Positions 14,164 to 26,849 of a DNA stretch of 64,000 bases are shown here, piece by piece. Source of the DNA: Azolla caroliniana. Taxonomy: Eukaryota; Polypodiophyta. The position numbers and the translations under genes were made by a program. Location: assembly GCA_043228905.1 (NCBI GenBank), contig JBHGNT010000015.1, forward strand, positions 3,720,001 through 3,784,000, given 5' to 3'. The notes below the pieces were generated by a model. The model did not search any database. It was not told where the DNA came from and was given only the letters and a program-made list of their open reading frames with translations. The stretch's first letter is position 1, and each line of letters starts with the position of its first letter.

Positions 14164-14620
14164 AACATTCTCTTTCTACGAATTCAAGCGAATGCGTATG
14201 TTATCAAAACATTCTTATGTTTTACCATTAATACACATTTTACCTTAATTTTCTTACCTTAAAATATAATTTACCTTATAATAAATAATGAATACAAAAG
14301 TATGGTATTTACATGCCATACTTTCAGGTTGTTTAACATTCTCGAATGCGAATGCACGTATGGTACGTATAGTTCATACTATGGATACATACATGAGACT
14401 ATAATATGAACCATACATACCATACGTGTTTCAATCATTCGCGTACGAAAAACAGCCTCAAAGGAATGATAAATACCATACTTTTGGATTAACTATTTAT
14501 TATGAGGTAAATAAGCCTAAAACATGGAAAAAAACATTAAAAAAATTGGGAAAAAAACAAAAACAAAAGAATGTTTGAATAACATTCGCATTCGGTTTCC
14601 AACGTAGGAAAACGAATGTT
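14164..14620. mobile_element. Foldback/MITE-like element with long imperfect inverted arms
   Basis: The segment begins with AACATTC (14164-14170) and ends with GAATGTT (14614-14620). The two halves are long imperfect reverse complements. The outer left arm (about 14164-14225: AACATTC, CTACGAATT, CGAATGCG, ATGTTAT, AAAACATTCTTATGTTTT) matches the right arm read in reverse. Further in, the block at about 14271-14310 (CCTTATAATAAATA, AAAAGTATGGTATTT) pairs with the block at about 14470-14512. An inner pair around 14350-14375 and 14410-14440 carries ATGGTACGTATAG-like and CATACCATACGTG words. No open frame or transposase is present. I see no clear target-site duplication, so the superfamily is unassigned. 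Confidence 0.7.
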
Positions 14621-16112
14621 ATGCTAGACGAAGACGAATTTTACGTACTATGCATGAGAGAGGGAGAAAGAGGGGGGGACAAAAGCGAGGAGATTGGGGC
14701 TGCATGTGTGAAACCGATTAGGGCTAATGACCCCACTAATCAACTGCTAATCAAGCTTTACCTCTTAATTAGATTAATTAAGTGCCACGCTTCTCTGTCC
14801 ATCGTCTCCTCCTTGCCTGCGTCTGCGTCTGCGTTTCCGTTTCTGCCATATCTGTCTGTGCCTGCGCCTGCGCCTGCGTATCTCTGTAGCACGAACGATC
14901 GACGTAGAATGGAAGAAGGAACGGGAGAATGGTAGCTAGCAGAAGAGCTCGCGTGCTCTCAGAAGATAGGGCCTCAGGAACCCCGGAATCGGAGGGATTG
15001 CTGAAGAGGGAGATCGGTCGGAAGGATTCGCTTCACGAATCGTGAAGGAATCGTCCCGGTCGAGATTACTGGAAGCAGAAGAATTTTGTCGAAGAAGCAG
15101 AAACGAAGAGAAGGAATTAGACCCGGAAGGCAGGATTGAAGAGGTGGACGGATTGGAGCTGGGAAGGAATGAAAAATTAGGAGAATTTGACGAAGAAAAA
15201 GAAGAAGAAGCAGACGACGATGAAGATGACGAATGCAGATGAGGTTTGGAGTTAGAAGCAGAAGGAGTAAAAGCAGAGGAACGAGGCGGGAATGAAGAAT
15301 TCGAAACACGAGAGAGGAAGAAGAAGAAGAATTGATCAAAAGCTGAAGCAGCAGGAGTGATAATTATAGCTTATACTGCATTACATAATTAATCCGTGCA
15401 ATTAACCAGTGCTGCAGCATCATGAGGCGATCACTTAACTTAAACAAACTGTCTGATTATTAAGAGGAATTTCTTATCTTTCATCTCCTACACTGAATGA
15501 ACTGATCTGATCTTCGTTCAAACATTAATGGCAAGTTCCCAAGAAATTCCAACGATCGGAAGAACTCATGTGAGCGGGAGCTCTTGGAAGTCTATGTTCT
15601 TCTTCTTTTATCCATGTCTTTTTCTTTTTTATTGTAACTCCAGTCCTTCTTTAACCTGAAATTCCGTACGTAGCAGCTCGCTAATTTTCTTTACTGTTGA
15701 ATAGCCATGGTTTCTTCGATCATAAGCATCTGAATTCCATACCAGTTTTGGCGTCGTTTTGAAGTTTCATCCTTTTTCGTAATCCTCCTGCAAATCTAGT
15801 TGCCAAACCTTTCCCTTTCTTCTGTCCGAATTATCTATCTGCTATTTTCTGAACTAAGTTCTGACATGAGCCATCACCAGATTATAATCCGTACAATATA
15901 TTCTTAAAAAAAAAAGCATACATCTCTTGCCGACATTGATGAATGCTTCTTATACTACGTTTATGTTTTCATCTTTGATTCTGCAGTTATAATCGCATTC
16001 GATCCTTTAATTCTGAAGTCTGATAAAAATCTACCTACAGTAGTGGATTTCGCTTTGCAATCAAGATAAGCTATTATATACAACTTGCAAACGAGCTCTT
16101 TCTGTGCTGATA
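14621..16112 (+). promoter_or_regulatory. Probable promoter and 5' leader region of the NEK6-like gene
   Basis: A relatively GC-rich stretch (about 14790-15340) is followed by AT-rich sequence up to the NEK start. The block at 14990-15340 is purine-rich with GAAGAAGAA-type repeats, which gives open frames on both strands (66 and 121 codons). I treat these as composition artefacts and the block as a likely leader exon, but no transcript start can be proven. The leader probably contains an intron before 16113. Confidence 0.4.
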
Positions 16113-19100
16113 ATGGCGGAATCAAAGATGGATCAGTATGAGCCCCTGGAACAGGTTGGGAGAGGTGCGTTCGGAAATGCCATTCTTGTGACCCATAAAC
16201 TCGAGCGGAGAAAGTAAGTCGTGATCCAGTTCTCATTTTAAAATGTATTGTTATGAGAATTAGCACATTCTGGAAGTAACTCAGTACATACAGATGTGGA
16301 TTCTTTTCATTTGCTTATTACAAGTGAGATGCTCTTACCGATTTTGCATATAATTAGGCAGGGAAAAATGTGCCTGTTAGGGTTTCTGTTTAGTGTGTCT
16401 TTTTTTCTTGATTTTGCACAGAAGTCTGGGAAAATATCTTTTAGGGTTTCTGTTTAGCCTTTTCTTTTCCTCAGTTCTGCATAATAGTCAGGAAACGTGT
16501 CTGCTAGGTTTTCTGATTAGCCTATGCTTTCTTTCTATCTATTTTGTATCTTAGCAAAGGAACCTGTCTAGAGTTTCTGTTTAACCTAATAAATAAATAA
16601 TCTGTAGCATCTTGCATATTTGGCTATTCTGTTGTTTTTCACATGTTTCTATTCGCAAAGGTATGTGCTGAAGAAAATCCGATTAGCTCGCCAAACAGAT
16701 CGAAATCGTCGCTCTGCACACCAGGAGGTCCCATTTCTCTGTGAGATAACTTAATACAGGCTATATTATTTTCGATTCCTCATGATTAAGCAGCATACCA
16801 TGCAGATGGAACTAATTGCCAAATTACAACATCCTTATATCGTTGAGTACAAGGACTCTTGGGTAGAGAAGGTAAGAGACACTGTTTTCTGGCTTGGTGG
16901 GCAAAACTCCATCTTGTAAGAGTAAGCCTAGGTTACTACTTGAACTCATTATTTACCTATTATTCTCTTTTGTAGGGCTGCTATATTTGCATTGTAACAG
17001 GATTTTGTGAAGGAGGGGATTTGTAAGTTCAATTCATCAATTTGGTCTTCATGAGTAACATGTAGCATAATGGTTTCTAGTTGTATTTATTTGATCGTAA
17101 TGAAATGCAGAGCTGAGGCTATTCGCAAATCCAATGGCGTTTTGTTTACAGAAGAGGTAAATTTATGTTGATATTCTGCCAAAGCAAGAGTGTAAGCTGC
17201 AATTCTCATAAAGATATGGGAAATGATGAATGCAAATCGCACAGCTGAAACAATGTGGTGTATATGCTTTATTCATCAGACTTTTAATAGCATCATCATT
17301 TTGCAATGTATACAGAAAATATGTAAATGGTTCGCACAACTACTATTGGCGTTAAACTACTTACACTCGAACCACATCATGCATCGAGATCTCAAGGTGC
17401 ACTATCTTCTCAGGAACAATGTGACTGTATAGATTATATCACATTCAACATATCCGGATCCAAAGGTTCCAGGAAAAAAATCTGTATTAATGAGTACATA
17501 AGTTTGATTGAGCTCCATTTGGTTTCTATAAAACTCTGTGCTCACAGTTTTTGTAGTATCATATTAGTAACATTATTTTTAACATTGCAGCATTATTCTA
17601 GCAACTCTTGCCCTATTATTACACACCCTGAGAGTAGTGTAGAAGCATGTGTTTTTTTGTTTAGGTTGGAATCGAATATGATTTTTTCTGAGCTCAGTGA
17701 TGAATGGAAATTTGAGACTGGATCCTATACAAGCTTGACATTTCTTTCTGATATAGGCTACTATTATCCCATCTCTCTGTATGCCCTTGAGATAAAAAAA
17801 TGTCAGATATGGCGATATCTTCACTTCAGGTGATTGATGTTATGACGAGTAATTTATTTGGAATTAGACTTCCGATTATGGAGGTTATGCATTAGCTAGG
17901 TCCTCAATGTTATTTGTAACACTGATACTAGAATTTCCTATTTCAAATGATGCTCCATGCACTCGTGAGAATGTCTATATGTGGCTCTGTCTAGAGTATC
18001 TGCAACTGTGTCATTTTAGTACATGTAATTCTTGAATATTTGTGTCACCATTGATCGCTTCTACAAATACCCTTGATGTTCTAATGAGAATGTTTATAGA
18101 TGTGTCACAGTTGCTTTACTACGAAAGAATTTGTAGACAATGCCTCCTTTTCTTTATGAATCAGTAGAAAATGGTCTTTGTGTCTATTGTTGTGTAACTG
18201 AAATGAGTTTTATACTTGCATTTTATCAGTGCTCCAATATATTCCTTACCAAGGATCAAGACGTCAAACTAGGTAAACAAAGCTGCTAACTGCTGTTATG
18301 CTTGGAAATGATTCCCATGTCATGCTTATGATTAAAAGGTAATTTGCACAGGTGACTTTGGTTTAGCGAAATTACTGAAGGATGATGATTTGACATCTTC
18401 GGTAAGATGTCTGAAGCCTTGGTAACATATGTATTGTTATGTCCTCTCAGAGAATATGTTTTCATGATTTCATTTTTTGCGTCAAAGGTTGTGGGAACAC
18501 CAAATTATATGTGTCCAGAGTTGCTTGCAGACATTCCTTATGGTTTCAAGTCAGACATTTGGTCATTGGGTATCTCCATTTTCGATTTGTGATATGTTGC
18601 TGCCATTTAGATCATGGAATGTATTATGTGAAAACCTTTTGATATTGTGCAGGATGTTGCATGTTTGAAATGTGTGCTCATAAGCCTCCATTCAAAGCAT
18701 TTGTAAGTGTACGAATTTCTTCCTTTCACACGTAACTCTATTACCATTTAAATAAGTGCATCTGTTCTCATAGATTGGAATCTCACAGGATATGGCTGGG
18801 CTCATTACCAAAATCAATAGATCAACAATTGCTTCTCTACCTAATTGTTACTCCGTTGCTCTGTAAGCATCTCATTGACCTCCTCATTCCTTTATTTCGA
18901 GTCTATATCCAATGTATAACAATGCATATTCACTTGGCTCACAGCAAAGGTCTCATCAAGCTCATGCTTAGAAAAAACCCAGAGCACAGGCCGACGGTAA
19001 GTTTAATCTTGGTGGTGTTTGCTTTGTAAATGTTCAACTTATATATGTACATGTTCCTCACCAATAGATATTGCATGATTTGAAACAGGCTGCTGAGCTC

Positions 19101-20831
19101 CTGAATAATCCGTATCTACAGCCTTACATTACACAAGCAAGGAAGTGTGTGGATTCTTCTCCACGACCTTCCCCCAATATGCATATCAAGAAGCGGTACT
19201 CTAACAGATCACAGACTAGATCTCAGAGCCCTGGTGCTAGGCAATCGCGTTGTGAAAGCAAGGATTTTAATAAGATGAGCCCAAAAGGCACTCCAATAAT
19301 TTCGAAAGCAATAAATGGAGTAAGAAAAACCACAAAAAATGGAATCTATCAAGGAGATGCTTTACCTATTCTTAACACTAGACCCCATCAAGATATCTCC
19401 AGATGCAAACAAAATCTTCTGGTTAAAAATGGCTCAGATTCGGATGACTTCGAAGTCAATGTATCTAATTGGGAAAATGAGATAAGTCCAGAGAAGCATT
19501 CTACCATCATTTTGGAAAGGGAGAGATCAGAGGTAGAGAACATTCCAATAAAAAGCTCTCTTTTCAAAGTACATGCAGATCTATCAGAAACAGAAATTAA
19601 TTGGGATAATGATAATAACAATCGTCCCATGAATTCTGATAAGATTTCTGTATCTGTGCTTGAACAGTGTGATGATTATCCAGTATTTGTCAGAAGAGAA
19701 CCAAATATGTCCATTCAACCATCACTGTTTGTCTCTAGCTTACCAGAAATAGAAAAACCGGGAACATTTGGGAAAAGTCTTGGTAGTATTGAACAGATTG
19801 GGAATTCAGATGAACGAAATACCACAGAATCCCAGCTTGCACGATACAGCTTTGATCCGAAAAGCTTGTTGTCTCCTGGTAATTATTCTACCCAGACTGT
19901 AAGTGATCCTAAAAGCATGTTCACCAACTTGTCCCCATGTAAAATGAAGGATATAGAGCCAATAGAAACCTTTAATGGCTGTATACCTGTAAGTCGATCT
20001 GATTTGGATGATGAGGTACAAGTGATGGTCAAGTTGGATACAAGTATTGAGAAAGTATCCAAGATCAGCAATAGTGTAGAAATGGAAAAAATCTTTGAAT
20101 CCGAAGATTCTACTGTTAGCTCACACGAAATGCTTGCATCTGATAAAAGACAGAAAGAAGGATCAGCCATTCACATGTGCTCTGAGTCACATGATGTGAG
20201 TGCCAATCATCCACAGTTATACGTGAGAAACATATGTGGGAATGATGTTACTCATTTGCAACAACAATCTTTATATCCTGCGGAAGGAGTACAAGAAACT
20301 CACAGGGTTTCCACTGTGGCGACAAATACGATCAATGGTCACTATTCACAGTTTGAAGCAAATAATTCAGACACTGCTACTTGCACTGACAGTAGATTAA
20401 TACACAATGTTATGGAATGTAAGACCAAGATGCAAGATAAGGATATCATCATCCAAGTAAATGAGAAAGAGTCTAAAAATAATGAACAAGCTATGCAGGA
20501 TTATATTGCTGTGACATCGGAACCTGAAATTCGACAGGATTATCAGAATGGTGAGCAGGGACTAAGCTTTATGGATGAAGTAGTAGAACAACAAAATGCA
20601 TTATGTGAGATCACAGAGAAAGAGAATGACATCTGGTACAAGGAGCGTGCTGAGGCATTGGAAGGACTTCTTGAAGTGTGTGCACAAATGTTACATCAGC
20701 AACGTCTGTCTGAGCTTGGCATTGTCCTCCAGCCCTTCAGTGTAGAAAGATCAAATGTGTCATCTAGGGAGACTGCTATATGGATAACAAAAAGCTTGGC
20801 ATCTGTCATGCAAGAACAAAGGAAGCATTGA
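16113..20831 (+). CDS. NEK6: NIMA-related serine/threonine kinase, NEK6-like, 13 exons, 833 aa
   Basis: Exons: 16113-16213, 16661-16727, 16806-16871, 16976-17022, 17111-17156, 17316-17396, 18230-18272, 18352-18401, 18488-18569, 18653-18702, 18789-18862, 18945-18996 and 19089-20831. All use GT-AG and close in frame. The kinase domain spans about residues 9-263: glycine loop GRGAFG (16-21), VLKK catalytic lysine (38), HRDLK (132-136), DFG (152-154), activation segment [11 protein letters not shown] (168-178). A long low-conservation tail follows, then a conserved C-terminal block at 769-833 ([30 protein letters not shown]) that matches the end of Arabidopsis NEK6. Plant NEK6 phosphorylates tubulin and controls microtubule organisation, cell expansion and stress growth; the same role is inferred here. 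All catalytic residues are intact. The tail is coded by one long last exon, as expected. Confidence 0.92.
16350..16600. repeat. Degenerate minisatellite in NEK6 intron 1
   Basis: About four imperfect units of roughly 65-75 bp. Each carries a 'TGTCT..TAGGGTTTCTGTTTAGCCT' type core (seen near 16370, 16438, 16498 and 16565) followed by a T-rich stretch and a TTTTGCA or TTCTGCA word. It lies wholly in the intron between exons 1 and 2. Confidence 0.65.
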
Positions 20832-23800
20832 TTCCCAATCCAGCATCCAAATTTGTTTTTAAAAAACTGGGAATTCTATCTTTCTTAACATATTAATTTT
20901 TTGGCCTTGCAAAATCCAGACTCCCCTCCAAGTACAGCTAAAGCACGGTGTAAGTTCATTAGAAGATGAAATTTTTTGTCTATTTTTTTTTCTTACAAAA
21001 AGTCCAATTCTTTTGTGTGGATAAAAGAAACGTAATCTGATTTCCTATCAATTCTTTTGTACCACTGAAATACTGCTGGACTCGACAATTTATGAAGGCA
21101 ATGGTTGTGTGGATAAAAGAAAGGTAATCTGATTTCCTATCAATTCTTTTGTACCACTGAAATACTGCTGGACTCGACAATTTATGAAGGCAATGGGATG
21201 TTTTATGAAAAGCGGACAAGCTGCAAAAATATACCAGAAAATCCTCTGGGAGCTTGGGAGCCGGAGGTTCATTTTTTTCTTTCACTGAGAATTCTATTAC
21301 AACACTATAATCACCTGCCATATCGCACAATGTTAAGATTGCAGTCTATGTGTATTTTGTCCTCATGTACAGCTTAAGGATGTTGGAACTACAATAAAAC
21401 AAGCAATATACAGTTCCCCCTACATTGTGGGAATACTCTTATAGAGGTGTTTGTAATTCAATATATCAGTGTGCAAATCACTTGGTACAAGCATTACCAA
21501 AGCATATTCTTTTATTGATCCATTGATGACCTGATGGTTTTAAGGGTAGAGGTTGAAAACACTGATAGTACAGTGGTATTCAGCTGAAAGTTTTTGAGTT
21601 TATTGCACAATGACATTCATCTTTGGTGGATTGCCTTTGTTTTTTGTGAGCATGAACAATAACATTATACCAGAAAATGAAACAAACCTATCAGTGCCAT
21701 AATCGACAGACCCCCAAACCATGCCTAAATTTTTAACCCTAATGCCATACCCCTGTGATGGACAAAGACTTGTAACTTGGTGGGATTTAGATCACATTTA
21801 AGCTAAAAGCTTTCGAATTGCTTCATATAAATTAGATTCAGGCAAATGTGTTGAGGTAAGCAATGTAATCTTGATGGACCTGAATCATGGTATCAACATT
21901 TGATGAATTCATCCCTCATTTTCGTGAGCAAAATTGTTGATAAACCACATTGTGGTTAACCATCAATCGATAGTAGAGATCCCCACTGGATAAATGAACA
22001 ATTCCTTATGTTTGTCTTGTTGTGAGCCATGTGCCTAGTATCTTTGGTTGATGATAGTTGTCATCATGTATTGAAACCTAAGGCTCGTTATAAACCGTGC
22101 TCAATGTTTTGTGATAGCTTTTCTAGGATAAAGCCTAAGGCTCAATATAAAAACACTCAACATTTGCTTTTACTTAAAGGGAACATGTGCCACACACATA
22201 TTAATTACTCTACAACTAAAAAGACTTAAGTGAAAATCATGGGGCTGTCCTCAATTCTGAAGTTGCATAGAATACATGCAAAAAGTTGTATGGGCCTCTA
22301 AACCGCAAGGCTCTCCTCAATTGTGCTTTATCCATATGGGCCTTTAAAACTCAATGCTTTTTCTTTACCTTTGAGTTAACTACTAGTTTAAGGGGGTAAA
22401 ATATTCATGTGTGTGTATTTTGTCCACAATAAAAAAAACCACTTCTATTTTTTGGAAAAAAAAACTCACTTCTCATTTCTTTTTTGTTGTTGCCTTTTGC
22501 ATTTGTGATTGTTTACTACCAATGGATGGATTGATATGGGGGGGAAGTGGAAACAAACTAATAAAACAAAACATTAGGGTAAATGATGTGTTTCACAAGC
22601 TGCCTCTTCCATAAGCCACATTTTAACTACGATTTTTGTGTATATTACTTGGAGTAAGCAATATAGCCCCTATAGAAATTAATGTTGGTAATCACAACTT
22701 TGTCATGTGTTGTGTACATTTTATATATCCTTGAAGAATTTGGTCAAAATCACTTAAAAGACTACATATATATTGTTAGTAATCAATCAAGCACACATTC
22801 ATATGGGTGTATCGTTTCGTATCTCGAGGATATTTCAATTATAGTCAAAACAATCCCTCAATTCTCGGAGTTTGCATATATATTTTGTAAATGGATCATT
22901 CTCAAGTAAATAACATATGACAAATAAGACGCATAAAAGACGCATAAATTATCAGTTACCCAAGTGCTCCATTGGTGGGCATCAGCCCCAAAAATTAAAG
23001 GTTGTAACAACCTTCCAAATCAGTCATTGGACTCCTTTGTAGATATTGGTGAATGGTAATGTTGCATGGTCTCAAACAAACATATATGAATTTCTTTGAT
23101 AATTAGTAGGCAAAAACATTTTTAATTCAATGAAAGGATGAATTGAATAGAGTCATGGAATGCCAAACACATTGTGTGAGAACTACAATAGTAATAGCCT
23201 ATAGGTATTGTTGAAACCATTTTATTTATGCCCGGGATTTTTCTTTAAAGTGTTGAATTTTTCTTTCCCAACTTCAAAAGACATGCATGCTATTTTTTTA
23301 AATCTTCCCTATTGAAGGGCAACATCATTTTTGCACATAGAAAAGTATAGGCACCCTTTGAATTCTAGGGAGGAATCATTCATGGTGTTGCAAAGGTTAC
23401 ATGTTTAAGTTTGTGACATTTGTTAGGATTGATGACCTTAGTTGTGAACAATGGGCATCACTTTTATTATTGTTAATTTCTTTCTTCCATGCAATGTCTC
23501 TATTGGGGTACTGAGATCATATGTGTCCTACAAACACTCTTATCAATTTCAATGGACAACACTTTCATATATCATTGGTTTCTTTCTTCCAATGCCAAGT
23601 CATAGTTGCAACTTGCATCATTGAGCTTTCATGTGTTCTTTTTCAAGATAGTCTTATGGATTTTAGCTCTTGGGTTGCAGAAACTTAATTTGAAAAGCCA
23701 TCTTTTAGGGTGAAAGTTTAGTCATGGATGCTTCGTTCATCGTGAATGTAATAGTTCAAGATGTCATCATTAGAAGTGACATTTTATAAGGCAAATTATA

Positions 23801-25399
23801 AATTTCAACCCTTGGATTGTGGAAAATTAATTTTGTGACGCCATCTTTTCCTTATCTTGGCATAGAAACCTGTTTTTGCTTTGTACAACTCGAGGTACAT
23901 ATACCATATATGGTTATTAGTAATTTAGTATACATCTACATAATATGTTTAAACTCCTTACAATCTCAAACATATCATTGTATGCCTTGGAAAAACTTTA
24001 AATATACCCAAATACTTCATTCATCAAGAGGGATGCACATCACAATACTAATTAAGATTTAATTTGTGATTAGTGCTAATTATAGTTATTAACATTTGTG
24101 ATTAGTGATAATAATAGCAATTAACATTGTATACGAGGTAATGAGCATTTCAAAGTTAATTAATGTGATCAAAGAACCGCAACATGAAATGCTTATAATC
24201 ATAGTTACCTCACAGTGCTAATGATTTTGTTAGCACTAATCTAAATACTAATAACTCCAAGTAACCACAATGTTATTTATTGTAATTAGCACTAAAGATA
24301 ACATAATGTTAATTAACATTGTGATTAGTGTGTCTGTCCTAATGCATGATTGTTGTCGCAAAATATTAAATTAGGATTGACGGTTCTACTTTTTAAAAGG
24401 CATGACCAAACAATAGCCTTGGCCCCTAATAGGAGGGGTAAATTTGGATAGACTTAGCTTTAATGTCATGGCTTTGATATGATACGACTATACGTTAAGT
24501 AGGTCCTAAATAAATATCCAACCTCCACATGCCCAACCTTGTTCAATATCAATTTAATGATTATAAATCGTGAACTCAATCACTGCTACACATGCATACA
24601 TTTTATTTAACAATCAAAGTTTCTAATAATTGGTAAAGATAATGCTTTCACGCACATAATGCACTATTTGAGCACGAGGGAAGCAATGAACCTTGACAAA
24701 AACATTAATAGAATAGATGTTTAGTTGTCCATGAGGAGGCTGATTTTTTTCATGAAAGAATATCTTGCATTGGTATTAAAATTAAAGTGGCCAGAGGCAA
24801 TATACAAAATAGTCCAATATCACAATGAATATTGTAAAGCCGTGACAAACGACCCTAGCCAATCTTTCTAGGTAAAAATAAGTAAGAAAAAACCCCTAGC
24901 CAATCTTTATAGGCAAAGAAAATACAATGAAGCCATACCATTCTCAGCTTTCAGTATAGTTGTATTTCTCACAAACTACCTTCTACGCAAAGCATGGGAT
25001 AAGTGATATTCATCCAAGGTTTTGAATGCATGCCTTGCATATCTCCATATTTGGGTGATGATGCCATGATGCCACCTCAACACTTAGCTTCAACTTTGAA
25101 GAGGTTTTAAGGCTCTCCATGACCCAATGCTTATGGGGGATAGTGAGATGCAATGGATATGTTCTAGCATTTTGACCTTGTATGGGGGCCAACATTGGGG
25201 GTTAATATTTGCAATGTTATATTTCATTTTTCATATTTTAATATCTTGCCACTTCATCTTAAGTGCTTCTAGTAATATATCCTATATTATCACATACTTC
25301 ATAGCATCACTTTGACCTCTAACAGATCTTTTATTCCTCATCTCTTAAACTATTTGACAATGTCAAGCAACGCTCGGATCACCATAGCATTGAATAACA
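20832..25399. other. Intergenic DNA downstream of NEK6-like gene
   Basis: AT-rich sequence without a supported gene. The left end must hold the NEK6 3' UTR. A 92-bp tandem duplication occupies 21015-21195 (listed separately). Around 24062-24330 there is a patch of recurring GTGATTAGTG and ATTAACATTG words, and near 24855-24915 a 'CCTAGCCAATCTTT' segment occurs twice. I recognise nothing else. Confidence 0.55.
21015..21195. repeat. Tandem duplication of a 92-bp unit
   Basis: Copy 1 is 21015-21106 and copy 2 is 21107 to about 21195. Both start GTGTGGATAAAAGAAA and run through TACTGCTGGACTCGACAATT. Only one or two differences are visible (AACG against AAGG), so the duplication is young. It lies just beyond the NEK6 stop codon, possibly within its 3' UTR. 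Confidence 0.9.
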
Positions 25400-26110
25400 T
25401 CAATCTCATTTCCCATCCTCAAGTATCAGTTTAGTTGCATTGATTCTCAAACATATAATAAAATTTTCAACCTGCGTGAATTCTAGACTCATAACACACA
25501 TTCCACCCATTGTCCATAGGTTATTAATACCAAGATATTTGAAGCTTTGCACCACTTGTTTTGGTTCTTCCTTGTATGTAAACGTGGGGTAATGTCTTAG
25601 TTGTATTGCCTTTATTGCCATCATTTTTGTTTTGTCCACATTAACACTTAGCCCATTGATTTGGCAAAATGTGTCTAATACATCAAGTGTTCCATCTCAT
25701 CCAACGTATAAGAGAATAAAACAACATCATCAACATAAAGGAGTATAAAAATAAGGTCATGCATGAGTTTTGGGTCATCCAAACCTTCTTCTTGTGCAAC
25801 CTTTTACTATTTCTTCAAGTTTATCAATTCATAGACCAACGAACGTGGGAGAGAGTGGAGACCCTTGCTTGGTATCCATGTCGCTCAAAAAGTACTTTGC
25901 AAAACCACTATCCATTTTCAATTGGCATGTAATTTGCTCATATAATTGTGCTACAACTACTTTGTTTTCTAAAGACATTTTGAATTCTATCATTCTTTCC
26001 CAAAGCTCTCTCCTTGGTATAGTGTCAAAGGCTTTCTCAAAACCCAAAAACAATAATATAGCATTTTGCCTGGAACCATAATAGTTTGCACCAATCATGT
26101 AGTTTTGTAC
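25400..26110 (-). pseudogene. Degenerate LINE (non-LTR retrotransposon) reverse transcriptase fragment
   Basis: On the minus strand three broken blocks in the right order match LINE-type reverse transcriptase. First, 26098-25829 encodes FEKAFDTIPRRELWERM followed by KQGSPLSPTFVGL (RT motif A region and the GxxQGxPLSP box). Second, near 25740-25690 comes LYVDDVVLFSY, with the catalytic YVDD intact at 25727-25738. Third, after a stop and frameshift, INGLSVNVDKTK and FKYLGI follow down to 25406. The motif A aspartate is replaced by glycine (LGFEKAFD rather than a usual LDFEKAFD), and frames are broken, so the copy is dead. No endonuclease or poly-A end could be located, so the boundaries are approximate. 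Confidence 0.8.
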
Positions 26111-26849
26111 TTCTCGCCTCTATTACCATGGTGAAGAAAACATGATTGATAAGTTGGCAAACTCAAAGTACTTTTTGTTATGGAGAAAGAAGGATAATTT
26201 GGGACAAGATTGGATAGCATTGAAAATATGTGCACTCCAAAGAGAGATAGGATTTGTTAACTTGTATGACCATACGGTGACATGAAGATTCTATTTTCTA
26301 ATCAATGATGTACAAAACTAGTGGCTTTTGTATCGAAAACGTTCAAATCAAATGTGGAGGAACAATATAGTAGCTAGTTGTGGCTTTGACAAACAAGTGA
26401 AACGTGGGAGTCCATGACAATATATCAATTCTTGACATCCTAGTTGAAGGTGTTTGAATATGTCCAACGGTGTCGACTTCCACATAGACAATATGCAAAA
26501 ATTTTGCCAAGTGAAATATTATGATATATCAACAGCATTGGGTTGGGACTTGGAGGGGCAATATAGTTTGTGGAGCTGAAGTATGAATACAACTCCAACT
26601 ATGAAAAAGAAGCAAAAAGCCAAAAGCCAAAAGCCAAAAGCAAAAGGGAAAGCCTGTTGGACCAGTGTAAGCTAATGCTAGGTTAAGGGGTAAATATGGG
26701 TAATAAATAATACATGTTGACGTGCCGATATTGTGGGTGCGGACCGCGGTTAGGTAATACAAGACGAGGCTCTAAGTAATGACGAGAAATCCTATGTATT
26801 TAAGCTAGCCACTTGGCCCCGTGTAGAGTTTCCTTTTTGCCCAATTTAC
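26111..26849. other. Upstream region of the first PPR gene
   Basis: No gene is supported. A short run of AAAAGCC-type units (five or so) occurs near 26600-26645. The region just before 26850 probably contains the promoter and leader of the PPR gene, but no reliable promoter motif was identified. Confidence 0.5.

Noticed and set aside
14974-15339. 121-codon minus-strand frame (and a 66-codon plus-strand frame at 15042-15242)
   Set aside because: Both arise from a GAAGAAGAA-type purine-rich block and are low-complexity Leu/Arg or Glu/Arg strings without family similarity.
17327-17833. 168-codon plus-strand frame
   Set aside because: It overlaps NEK6 exon 6 in a different frame and then runs through intron 6; no recognisable motif.
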